Below, one piece after another: positions 1 through 6,836 of a DNA stretch of 55,177 nt. Below the pieces are notes generated by a model. It had not been told where the DNA came from. It did not search any database and saw nothing but the letters and a program-made list of their open reading frames with translations. The stretch is from Parabacteroides sp. PM6-13 (GTDB lineage Bacteria; Bacteroidota; Bacteroidia; Bacteroidales; Tannerellaceae), in contig NZ_JARXWF010000019.1 in the NCBI RefSeq assembly GCF_029892605.1, positions 1 to 55,177 on the forward strand, in the 5' to 3' direction. Position 1 is the first letter of the stretch, and every line of letters starts with the position of its first letter. A program made the translations under genes and the position numbers.

Positions 1-702
1 ATGGAGATCACCCGCTGGCGGATCGATGCCACCGAAGGCATAGCCCATCGGGAGGAGGCGATCGCCATCGATAAAGCACTGATCCGCACCCTCGACTTTC
101 TGCCGATGGAAACGGGCTTTTATATTCCCGACTATACCGGCGAACACCGTTTCCACCGGATCGACCGGACAGGAGCCTACCAGGCCTCTTACGGCACGAT
201 CCCTGCGCACGACCCCTACACCGCCCTGGCACGGCCCGCCCTGGCACAAGGGTGGCGCAGCTTTATGGGCTACCACCCGCAAGGGCTGGTGGTCATGGCG
301 ACCCAGCTGGGCGAGGTGATCGAGATCTATTCCGCCACCGGGGAGACACAAGCCATCATCAAAGGTAAGCAGGGTGATCCGCAGATACATATCAGCGGGG
401 GACGCGCCATTCCGCAGGGTATTATGGGCTTTAGCGACTTGCAGGTGACCGACCAGCATATCTATGCCTCCTTCAGCGGCATCACCTTCGACGAGAAGAT
501 GGCCGCCTACCAACGCGAGGAAGAGCCCGAAAGCGGTTGCCGCAGGATCTATGTCTTCGACCTGACGGGACGCCCTTTGCGCAAATACACCCTCGACCAC
601 CCCATCGAAGGCTTCCATGTCGACGAAGCCCGGGGCCTCCTCACCGCCACCGATGTCAACAGCGACGACCCCATCATTCAGTTTCACCTGCCAGGGTTGT
701 AA
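1..702 (+). CDS. BF3164/TolB-like beta-propeller lipoprotein, 5' end outside window
   Basis: The frame is open from the first base of the window, so the ATG at position 1 is probably internal and the signal peptide and first blades lie upstream. The 233 visible residues carry repeated blade-like strands and family-typical phrases such as LTGRPLRKY and IEGFHVDE, ending in QFHLPGL. This resembles BF3164-like lipoproteins (TolB-like 6-blade fold), which are usually about 350 residues, so roughly a third is missing. The function of the family is unknown; members are outer-membrane or periplasmic lipoproteins. Two other propeller lipoproteins lie at 4079-5107 and 5673-6752 and are interleaved with NVEALA peptides, an association common in Bacteroidales. 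It converges with the regulator ending at 762. Confidence 0.75.
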   Translation: MEITRWRIDATEGIAHREEAIAIDKALIRTLDFLPMETGFYIPDYTGEHRFHRIDRTGAYQASYGTIPAHDPYTALARPALAQGWRSFMGYHPQGLVVMATQLGEVIEIYSATGETQAIIKGKQGDPQIHISGGRAIPQGIMGFSDLQVTDQHIYASFSGITFDEKMAAYQREEEPESGCRRIYVFDLTGRPLRKYTLDHPIEGFHVDEARGLLTATDVNSDDPIIQFHLPGL

Positions 703-761
703 TCGAAGGCGCAAAGGAAAGGGGGGGAAGGACTATATTCTCTTCTATTGTAACGAAAAAA

Positions 762-1775
762 TTAAGGAATGATAAGTACGTATCCCTTTCGTTGGTAATT
801 TTTCACTTTTAGGCCGGTAGACTTCAATCGATTATTTAAAACAAGCACAGCTTGAGTTCGTTTATTTTTACTAAGAGGCAGTTCTTCTCCCCACAATAAC
901 TCATTTATCTCCTGTGTGCTTAAGAAATAATCAGGCGCCTGAAGAAAATGAGATAAAAAAAGATTCATTTGTTTAGTCAGAGTTGTTTTCTGGGAATTAC
1001 AATAAAGTATGCCTTTATTCGTGTCGTATAGAATGGTTTCAGTCACTTTGATAGGTGATTCCTCTTTGTCGGTTTCGTCTTTTTTCGGCAGGGGGAGGAC
1101 TTGTTGTCTTTCTATTTCCACCTTTTTATTCTTTCGTAATGAAAGAATAAAGAAAAGACAAAAAACCAAATAGAAGATAAATAAGGAAATAAAAATCCAT
1201 GGAGAACGTTCCGGCAAATACTTGTTAGTCGGTAGATAAAACCCCTGAACACTTATTTCTCCATTTAACCCCAACAAGAGTATATCCGTGGCATTACCTT
1301 TTTCATAAATGGGATCATTGGGTTTACTATCGGTTATTGTCTCCGTTTTCCGGTCGGTATAACGTATGCCGGTTTTTATACCGGATTTGTCCGGATTTAA
1401 AGATGCGTAAAAAAGAGAATCCAACGATTGGGGATTTATAAAGTTCCCTTTGGCATATAAAATGGTTTGAAATGCATCTAACTGCCTTTCTGCAAAAACC
1501 AATGTGTTTGCCACTGACGATTTATCAATGTAAATCGTATCTTCAGAAAGAATCAACGTTTTTTCTGATTTTTCTCCAGGTTTGGAGTATAAGACATAAG
1601 GCTCACCCGCTGCGACCAATCTTTTCTCTATATCCGCTACGACCACAGCCGCCAGTTTTTGTTGAAAAGAAGATCTGTATAGTTGTCTTTCCTTTTTATA
1701 TAGGTAATATATTCCCAATAGGAACAAAACGGTCGTAATGAAAAATAAAATGTACCTGAAGTCTTTACTATGCAT
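762..1775 (-). CDS. Two-pass membrane protein with C-terminal winged-helix DNA-binding domain
   Basis: The 337-residue protein has a membrane segment at about residues 7-25, a predicted periplasmic domain (26-190), a second membrane segment at 192-213, a charged linker, and a C-terminal OmpR/ToxR-type winged-helix domain (about 250-337, including LSTQEINELLWGEE and the wing-like KNYQRKGYVLI). This is an inside-out relative of ToxR/CadC: a membrane sensor that can bind DNA directly. I chose the ATG at 1775 because the longer frame would start upstream of the -7 box at 1798-1805 and add a non-hydrophobic prefix. It is divergent from the NVEALA peptide at 2026, with an inverted repeat in the shared spacer, so control of that locus is a reasonable inference. 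The sensed signal is unknown. Confidence 0.75.
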   Translation of the reverse strand: MHSKDFRYILFFITTVLFLLGIYYLYKKERQLYRSSFQQKLAAVVVADIEKRLVAAGEPYVLYSKPGEKSEKTLILSEDTIYIDKSSVANTLVFAERQLDAFQTILYAKGNFINPQSLDSLFYASLNPDKSGIKTGIRYTDRKTETITDSKPNDPIYEKGNATDILLLGLNGEISVQGFYLPTNKYLPERSPWIFISLFIFYLVFCLFFILSLRKNKKVEIERQQVLPLPKKDETDKEESPIKVTETILYDTNKGILYCNSQKTTLTKQMNLFLSHFLQAPDYFLSTQEINELLWGEELPLSKNKRTQAVLVLNNRLKSTGLKVKNYQRKGYVLIIP

Positions 1776-1797
1776 AATAAACTTTGTTTTCTTTCCG

Positions 1798-1805
1798 CAA
1801 AGGTA
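1798..1805 (-). promoter_or_regulatory. Candidate -7 box for the membrane winged-helix gene
   Basis: Read on the minus strand the sequence is TACCTTTG, matching the Bacteroidetes -7 consensus TAnnTTTG, about 23 bases before the chosen ATG at 1775. No -33 TTTG is seen at the preferred 19-21 base spacing. Confidence 0.5.
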
Positions 1806-1892
1806 CAAAAACAATCAATTTCCTCCCCGATCATATCTTTTTTTCTCTTTTGCGGAATGGGAGGATGCTTATATTGATTGTTAATTTGTCTT

Positions 1893-1940
1893 AATCTTTT
1901 CCCGTAAAGATTAGATTAGGGTTAGATTAGGGTTAGGTAG
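1893..1940. promoter_or_regulatory. Inverted repeat plus GATTAGGGTTA direct repeats in a divergent spacer
   Basis: AATCTTT (1893-1899) and AAAGATT (1906-1912) form a perfect 7-bp inverted repeat with a 6-base centre. It is followed at once by direct repeats of ATTAGATTAGGGTT type (about 1911-1936). The block lies between the regulator's promoter and the -33 box of the NVEALA peptide, where an operator would be expected. Operator function is inference. Confidence 0.45.
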
Positions 1941-1971
1941 CCCAAAACCTCATCGGTGAGCATTTTTTCTA

Positions 1972-2002
1972 TTGCAAATTTCCCGCTTGGTATCTATATT
2001 TG
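1972..2002 (+). promoter_or_regulatory. Sigma-ABfr-like promoter of the first NVEALA gene
   Basis: TTG at 1972-1974 (-33) and TATATTTG at 1995-2002 (-7, consensus TAnnTTTG) are separated by 20 bases, the preferred spacing in Bacteroidetes. The expected transcript starts near 2007 and gives an AT-rich leader of about 20 bases before the ATG at 2026. Confidence 0.7.
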
Positions 2003-2025
2003 TCCCTAATTAAATCAAATAAATT

Positions 2026-2247
2026 ATGAATAAAAAAGTCATGTTACTGCTAGCTGTCTGTTTCCTTTTTTCTTTGTTTTATTTTTATCAAAAACAAAAT
2101 AAAAAGGAAAGTGATCTTTTTTTGTCGAATGTAGAAGCCCTTGCCCAAGGAGAAGAGATGATCCATGTTATTTGTTATGGCAGAGGAACAATTGACTGTA
2201 GGGGGGAGAAGTATGAGATAAAAATTGAGAATTACAGATTAAAGTAA
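2026..2247 (+). CDS. NVEALA-family exported peptide
   Basis: This 73-residue protein has an N-terminal hydrophobic segment (about residues 5-21), a basic linker, the signature NVEALA at 35-40 followed by QGEE, and a short C-terminal core with cysteines at 50 and 58. The NVEALA family is a Bacteroidetes group of small exported proteins of unknown role; the motif looks like a processing or recognition site, by analogy only. The gene has its own promoter, is divergent from a membrane DNA-binding regulator, and lies 13 bases before a DUF1573 lipoprotein, so the two are probably co-transcribed. A second member is at 3729. Bacteriocin, signal or structural peptide roles all remain open. Confidence 0.8.
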   Translation: MNKKVMLLLAVCFLFSLFYFYQKQNKKESDLFLSNVEALAQGEEMIHVICYGRGTIDCRGEKYEIKIENYRLK

Positions 2248-2260
2248 TCCATCCCTCCTG

Positions 2261-3130
2261 ATGAAAAGATATTTTTTTATTCTACCCTTTCTCCTTCTCT
2301 TTCTCTCCTGCCAGGAATCGGACAAGCAGCGGATCACCCGCCTGGTGTCCGAATGGCAGGGGAAAGAGATCCTTTTTCCCGATGAAATGGCGTTTTTTCG
2401 CTTTGCGACCGACCGGGTGGAGTGGGATATTCCCGAAGCGGACTATAAGGTGTTGATCTATGTGGATTCGTTAGATTGCACCAGTTGTAAACTGCAATTA
2501 GTAAAATGGAAAGAGTTGATGGCACAGGTGGATTCTATTACAGAGGGAAATGTGCCTTTTCTCTTTTTCTTTCAGTCTTCGGATCAGAAGGAGATTCGCT
2601 ATCTTTTGAAAAAGGATAACTTTGATTATCCGGTTTGTATGGATCGTGAAGACCAAATGAATAAACTCAACGGCTTCCCGTCTGATATCACCTTCCAGAC
2701 GTTTCTATTGGATAGCGACAATAGGGTGGTGACCATCGGCAACCCGGTCCATAACCTGGCGGTAAAAGATCTTTACCTAAAGCAGATCACAGGCACTGGC
2801 ACCCCCTCTACAACGAAGCAACCGATCCGTACCACCGCCGAGGCGGAGCAAACAAAAATCAACCTGGGATCTTTTGCGAAGAGCGAAAGCAAGACGGCGG
2901 TCTTTACCCTCCGGAATACCGGAGAGAAGCCATTGGTGATCATGGATACGGCCACCACCTGTGGATGTGCCTCAGCCAGTTTTGATCGACACCCGGCACA
3001 ACCCGGAGAGACATTGCAGGTAAAGGTGGTTTATACCCCCAAGGATACGGGCTTCTTTAGCGAAACCATTACCGTTAAGTGTAATACGGAGAAATGGATA
3101 AAGCTAACGATAAGTGGAGAAGTGTTTTAA
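2261..3130 (+). CDS. Lipoprotein with thioredoxin-like region and C-terminal DUF1573 domain
   Basis: The 289-residue protein begins with a lipoprotein signal (FLSC, Cys17). A central region (about 62-175) reads like a thioredoxin-like fold: a strand VLIYVDS is followed by CTSC (Cys73, Cys76), then PFLFFF and a PVCMDRE segment. Residues about 198-289 match DUF1573 (LGSFAKSES, TTCGCA, ITVKC), an Ig-like periplasmic domain of unknown role common in Bacteroidetes. A membrane-tethered redox or thiol-handling protein is plausible because the adjacent NVEALA peptides contain cysteines, but this is inference. It sits 13 bases after the peptide gene, in the same direction, and its stop codon touches the start of a palindromic repeat. 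Confidence 0.8.
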   Translation: MKRYFFILPFLLLFLSCQESDKQRITRLVSEWQGKEILFPDEMAFFRFATDRVEWDIPEADYKVLIYVDSLDCTSCKLQLVKWKELMAQVDSITEGNVPFLFFFQSSDQKEIRYLLKKDNFDYPVCMDREDQMNKLNGFPSDITFQTFLLDSDNRVVTIGNPVHNLAVKDLYLKQITGTGTPSTTKQPIRTTAEAEQTKINLGSFAKSESKTAVFTLRNTGEKPLVIMDTATTCGCASASFDRHPAQPGETLQVKVVYTPKDTGFFSETITVKCNTEKWIKLTISGEVF

Positions 3131-3343
3131 CGCAAAAGAAACTTGGTGCGCCTTAGAGCTACTTGGTGGTAAAAAACTCGTTGTAGCATTATTCACCACT
3201 AAGTAACGCAAAGGCGCACAAAGAAGAAAAGAGACCGGAAGAACGTTAATGCAAAAGAAACTTAGTGTGACTTAGAGATACTTCGCGGTAAAAAAACTCT
3301 TTGTAGTATTATTCACCACGAAGTAACACAAAGGCACACAAAG
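3127..3343. repeat. Two tandem copies of a ~97-base imperfect palindrome
   Basis: Copy 1 spans about 3127-3223 and copy 2 about 3246-3343, offset by 119-120 bases. In each copy a left arm beginning CTTGGTGCGCCTTAG or CTTAGTGTGACTTAG pairs with a right arm containing TAACGCAAAGGCGCACAAAG or a variant, around an AT-rich centre. This is the style of an intergenic palindromic repeat; the arms can form long hairpins that may end or stabilise the upstream transcript. Confidence 0.75.
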
Positions 3344-3370
3344 TATAGAGTGAATAAATTAAAGTATAAT

Positions 3371-3728
3371 TAGAGGACAGGTAAAAAAGAGAGGGAGATT
3401 GCTCTACAGTTTGACATCTTAACAGCAATCCCCCACAACCTGCCCTTTTAATAAGAAAGGAGGTCGCTCATTATGAGCAAAGATAGTGAAAGCAGAACAC
3501 AGAACCAAGCTTGCTTGAGTTATGTTGAGGCGCATCCTATCTTATGAAAAGATACTTAGAAATGCTGAAAGGACAAAAGTCAGGCGTCCTATATACAAAC
3601 CTTGTCCACTTTCTAATAAGTGAGTAAGGCATGTGTTTACGACGTAACCCATAATCCGCAGAAGGAAAGTAGGTGAGATTGTGGATAAGGATTAAATAAA
3701 ATTAATTAACATCTTAATAATTAAGATT
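3371..3728 (+). other. Structured non-coding stretch upstream of the second NVEALA gene
   Basis: I see no gene here. Nested complementary segments are visible: GGACAGGT (3375-3382) with ACCTGCCC (3438-3445), and GGGAGATTGCT (3393-3403) with AGCAATCCCCC (3424-3434), plus small hairpins such as ATCTTATGAAAAGAT near 3548 and GGACAAAAGTC near 3570. The A/G-rich loops recall a domain-I fragment of a group II intron, but no reverse transcriptase or domain V is present. It could be a regulatory leader, a small RNA or an intron relic. Confidence 0.35.
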
Positions 3729-3998
3729 ATGAAAAAGAAAATAATTGGATTTGTAATGGTTGCATCAATTGCGGTTGCTGCAGGGTGGAATGTGTATCAG
3801 AGCGAGAATAAAGTCGCTTTGTCGGAACTTGGACTAGCTAATGTGGAGGCGTTGGCAGGAGGAGAAGGGGGTGAAAGTTATAGATGGGACTGTTGGAGCC
3901 AACTGAAAGAAGGTTATGGAGTCTATCGGTGTGGGGTACCGTGTGTATGGGAAGAAAATCGTGCGGGTGATACGGGAAAAAGTAAATGTTATAGCTAA
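3729..3998 (+). CDS. NVEALA-family exported peptide with four-cysteine core
   Basis: The 89-residue protein has an N-terminal hydrophobic signal (about residues 5-20), then NVEALA at 38-43 directly followed by GGEGGES, and a C-terminal core with cysteines at 55, 68, 72 and 87. The GG after the motif recalls double-glycine leader cleavage, though no C39 peptidase is visible nearby. Unlike the first peptide, the core is Gly- and Cys-rich and could form two disulfides if exported; the CTSC lipoprotein at 2261 may act on it (inference). A perfect 12-bp hairpin lies 16 bases after the stop, before the propeller lipoprotein at 4079, so this gene may be expressed above its downstream neighbours. Confidence 0.8.
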   Translation: MKKKIIGFVMVASIAVAAGWNVYQSENKVALSELGLANVEALAGGEGGESYRWDCWSQLKEGYGVYRCGVPCVWEENRAGDTGKSKCYS

Positions 3999-4014
3999 TA
4001 AATATTATTTTTAC

Positions 4015-4059
4015 AATAGCGAGAGTCAGAAATTCCATGTAGAATATACTCTCGCTATT
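4015..4059 (+). terminator. 12-bp hairpin after the NVEALA gene, possible attenuator
   Basis: AATAGCGAGAGT (4015-4026) and ACTCTCGCTATT (4048-4059) are perfectly complementary around a 21-base loop. Only a weak T tract follows, so partial termination or 3'-end protection is more likely than full termination. Confidence 0.5.
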
Positions 4060-4078
4060 TAATACAAATCAAAATAAT

Positions 4079-5107
4079 ATGAAAAAAAATATCATAGTCA
4101 CACTCATATTCTTAAGTATAGTTTCTTGTAACAAAAGGGATACGCAATATTTTTCGAAAAAGGTTATCCAAATTGATAAGTTTGAAAAAGAAATAAATCT
4201 TGTTGCTGAAGAGTTCCTGAGTGAGGAATATGCTCAATCCAGCATTGTAGCCTTGAAGAACTATTTTGTTATAATCTCCACACTAAAAGAGAACTATTTT
4301 TACATATATGATTATGATGAAAATTTCTTAGGTTCATTTGGAACGAAAGGACAAGGGCCTAACGAGCTCATTAATTGCGTGGTGGCAAAAGTCGATTTTG
4401 CTCAAAATCGTTTATGGATCAATGATGTTTCAAAAATGCGATTATGTGAAATTGACATTCAGAAATCATTAGAAGCACAACAATGTTACTTCAACAAACT
4501 GGTAAAGAATGTGTCTCATTCTCTTAATTGTTTTTTGATAAATGACAGCTTGCTGATTTCAGAACGTTTGGTTTCTGATAATTTCGAATTATTATGGATT
4601 AATCCTCAAGCTGACAGAATCAACAAGCAAGAAATTCTGTACACCCCCTCCGTGGAAAATCCTATGGAATACTATAGAAGCAAATGGTGCATTAAGCCAG
4701 ATGGCACCCAAATGATTGCTACCATGTTCTCCATTAACGAAGTCAATTTTTTAAATTTGACAAACAACGAGCGACTATCTTTTGCTATTTTAGGGCATAT
4801 TCCCCAGCTATCAAACATTGTCGATATTTATGAATCAGAGCTTCCTTTTTGGGTTTACTATGTAGACGTCACTGCAACAAATAGCTATATCTATGCACTT
4901 TTTCAAAACCAATCGTATGATGAAATTTTCACGGTAAAAAAAGAAAGTGAAATACATGTGTTTGATTGGAACAAAAAAGCACTAATCAGATATATTGTCC
5001 CCGAATATCTGTCTTCAATATCGATTAATGAAGAGCAAAATTTATTATACGGTCTATCGCGTTATGATGAAAAAATATATACATATAAACTTTTAGATGA
5101 CCAATAA
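4079..5107 (+). CDS. BF3164-like 6-bladed beta-propeller lipoprotein
   Basis: The 342-residue protein starts with a lipoprotein signal (SIVSC, Cys17). It then shows repeated beta-propeller strands, including NYFYIYDYDENFLGSFGTKG followed by a QGPNEL motif. The aromatic-GxxGxGPxE pattern is typical of Bacteroidetes 6-bladed propellers and BF3164/TolB-like lipoproteins. The molecular role of these proteins is not known; surface or periplasmic binding is the usual guess. The gene is clearly AT-richer than the transglutaminase genes downstream, suggesting a different history. It follows the NVEALA gene and hairpin, and ends one codon before the frame that contains the truncated transglutaminase-like gene, which favours one transcript. 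Confidence 0.75.
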   Translation: MKKNIIVTLIFLSIVSCNKRDTQYFSKKVIQIDKFEKEINLVAEEFLSEEYAQSSIVALKNYFVIISTLKENYFYIYDYDENFLGSFGTKGQGPNELINCVVAKVDFAQNRLWINDVSKMRLCEIDIQKSLEAQQCYFNKLVKNVSHSLNCFLINDSLLISERLVSDNFELLWINPQADRINKQEILYTPSVENPMEYYRSKWCIKPDGTQMIATMFSINEVNFLNLTNNERLSFAILGHIPQLSNIVDIYESELPFWVYYVDVTATNSYIYALFQNQSYDEIFTVKKESEIHVFDWNKKALIRYIVPEYLSSISINEEQNLLYGLSRYDEKIYTYKLLDDQ

Positions 5108-5140
5108 GTGATTATCTCTTTTTGGACTCTTGAGCAAAAG

Positions 5141-5602
5141 ATGAGAAATATAATATTAATCATATTCATTTTGTGTGACTTGTGCGCCTGCCAGCAACCC
5201 TCTACGCCCTTAAAATTTGCTTTAAATGCTTCCGGCTCCAACCACCCCGAGTTGGAAAAAGTATTAACCCATTACTCTGCTTCCCCTTCCGATAGCCTCA
5301 AGCTGCGGGCTGCGGTTTTTTTGATCGAGAATATGCCCTATTACTTCAGCTATAGCGGGGAGGAGCTGGAGAAGATCAAAGAGGCAATGCGGTGGATGAA
5401 AAAGGATAATGAACATATACCCGACAGCATTATCCAGGCAGCAAACGATTTCTCTACCCAAAGCCTCCGCAAAGTATATGATGCCCAGGTGATCACGGCG
5501 GACTACCTGATCCGCCATATCGACCAATGCTTTCGAATAACAATTGTTAGTAGTACTGAACACTTATGTACTTCAGGAGGCAAATTTAATTGTGACCTAT
5601 AA
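5141..5602 (+). pseudogene. Truncated transglutaminase-like lipoprotein, paralogue of 6837-8711
   Basis: From the ATG at 5141 the product has a lipoprotein signal (LCAC). It then aligns by eye with the first ~130 residues of the intact neighbour: NHPELEKVLTHYSA versus NRPELEKVLAHYSA, FLIENMP, and QVITADYLI versus EVITADFLI. Similarity stops after DQCF near 5534, and a short unrelated tail ending GGKFNCDL closes the frame. The catalytic part (DCMAAV and the later His/Asp) is absent, so it cannot be a working transglutaminase-like enzyme. The Cys-containing tail could be the end of another small ORF captured at the break, perhaps NVEALA-like, but this is speculative. Base composition shifts from GC-moderate to AT-rich at the break. 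Confidence 0.7.
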
Positions 5603-5624
5603 TTAAAAAGGATTAACATACACC

Positions 5625-5659
5625 ATGGTCTCAAAATGTTTTAAACATTTTGAGACCAT
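5625..5659. repeat. Perfect 35-base palindrome (17-bp arms)
   Basis: The left arm 5625-5641 (ATGGTCTCAAAATGTTT) is the exact reverse complement of 5643-5659, with a single T centre. It lies between the truncated transglutaminase-like gene and the ATG at 5673, only 13 bases before that start. It could be a terminator, a leader hairpin blocking initiation, or a protein-binding site. Confidence 0.75.
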
Positions 5660-5672
5660 TATCCAAATCATT

Positions 5673-6752
5673 ATGAAACATCTAGCTGTATTAATTTCAA
5701 TGTGTATTCTTTGTGTATCATGTGTAAAAAAAGAGAAGAAAGAACAAATCAATGTTCCATTAGACACCAAAGTGATAAAAGTTGATTTAGCGAATGAGTA
5801 TAAGGGAGTGAAGTTTCCGAAGACAAATAACTTTATGAGAGTTTTGCGTTTGGAAGACAATGATGAACACCCAATTGGTCAAGTAAGTAAAGTAATTGCA
5901 GATAATAAAAAAATTTATTTGTTAGACAAACTAAAAGCAAATGCATTATTTGTCTACAGCCAAGAGGGCTTACTGCTTCATGTGATCGACAAAAAAGGAC
6001 AAGGACCCGGAGAATTTTCCCGTCCTGATGATTTTGATGTAGAGAAAAAAACCGGAAATATTATTATTATGGATGCAAGTCAAAAGAAATTCATCGTTTA
6101 TTCTCCTAAAGGTGAATTCATTCGGGAATTCAAGTACGACTTCTTTGCTTCTAAATTTTCTTTGAATCAAGAGACTCATATTCTTGCAGATAACGGTAAC
6201 ATACCATCCCCGGACAGCGATTTTCTTTTAAAAGAAATGGATATTAATGGTAATTATTTGAAGAGCTTTTTTCCTTCAGATCCTTCAACTTTGGGAATGT
6301 CTTTTGAAACACGATACCCATTGCAACAATTTGGCGATTATATGTTCTTTCTTCCGACATTAAGTAATAGTATTTACGCCCTAAAAGGAGAAGAATCCTC
6401 CTTAGCTTACCAAATAGATTTTGGAAATGCCTGGCCTTCCAAAGAATTCTGTGAAAGTGTACAAAACATACATCCACTGAAAATGAGAGAATCAATGTTA
6501 GAGAAGGGGTATGTTTGCTTTCTGAATTTCCTCCAAACCAAAGATGTTCTACAACTTGACTTTCACAAAGACAAGAATTATTCTTTTTATTATAATAAAG
6601 AAACAGGAAAATCTATTTTGATAAGTATGGATGACGATAGCATCTCGCTTCCACTGGGTACTTATGATGACAAGTTTATAACAGTGAAATATAACGAAAA
6701 TACCGGGGCAGTAACGGTAATCTTTTATACGGTAAATTTTGATCTGATATAA
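5673..6752 (+). CDS. 6-bladed beta-propeller lipoprotein (DUF5128-like)
   Basis: From the ATG at 5673 the 359-residue product has a lipoprotein signal (ILCVSC) followed by propeller repeats: LYLLD-like strands, the phrase HVIDKKGQGPGEFSRPDDF, and NIIIMDASQKKFIVYSPKGEFIREF. The GxGPGEF motif followed by DxxQxKFIVY is characteristic of the Bacteroidetes 6-bladed propeller family related to NHL/TolB propellers. I reject the longer frame starting at 5625 because its first codons lie inside a perfect palindrome and precede the hydrophobic signal. It is AT-rich like the propeller at 4079. Binding of a surface ligand or peptide is a reasonable but untested role. Confidence 0.75.
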   Translation: MKHLAVLISMCILCVSCVKKEKKEQINVPLDTKVIKVDLANEYKGVKFPKTNNFMRVLRLEDNDEHPIGQVSKVIADNKKIYLLDKLKANALFVYSQEGLLLHVIDKKGQGPGEFSRPDDFDVEKKTGNIIIMDASQKKFIVYSPKGEFIREFKYDFFASKFSLNQETHILADNGNIPSPDSDFLLKEMDINGNYLKSFFPSDPSTLGMSFETRYPLQQFGDYMFFLPTLSNSIYALKGEESSLAYQIDFGNAWPSKEFCESVQNIHPLKMRESMLEKGYVCFLNFLQTKDVLQLDFHKDKNYSFYYNKETGKSILISMDDDSISLPLGTYDDKFITVKYNENTGAVTVIFYTVNFDLI

Positions 6753-6836
6753 AAATCATTCAATATATCTCATCGCTAATAATATAACAATACCATATCG
6801 AAAAAAAGACCTTTTGGTGATGGAATCCAAAGCAAT

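Noticed and set aside
1911-1936. Telomere-like TTAGGG repeat
   Set aside because: Only about two imperfect units in a bacterial promoter spacer; more likely regulator binding sites or chance.
3371-3728. Complete group II intron
   Set aside because: No intron-encoded protein, no domain V-like hairpin and no clear GUGYG start; at most a relic.
5264-5563. Minus-strand ORF inside the truncated transglutaminase-like gene
   Set aside because: It is antisense to a frame with a lipoprotein signal and clear paralogue similarity; no family resemblance.
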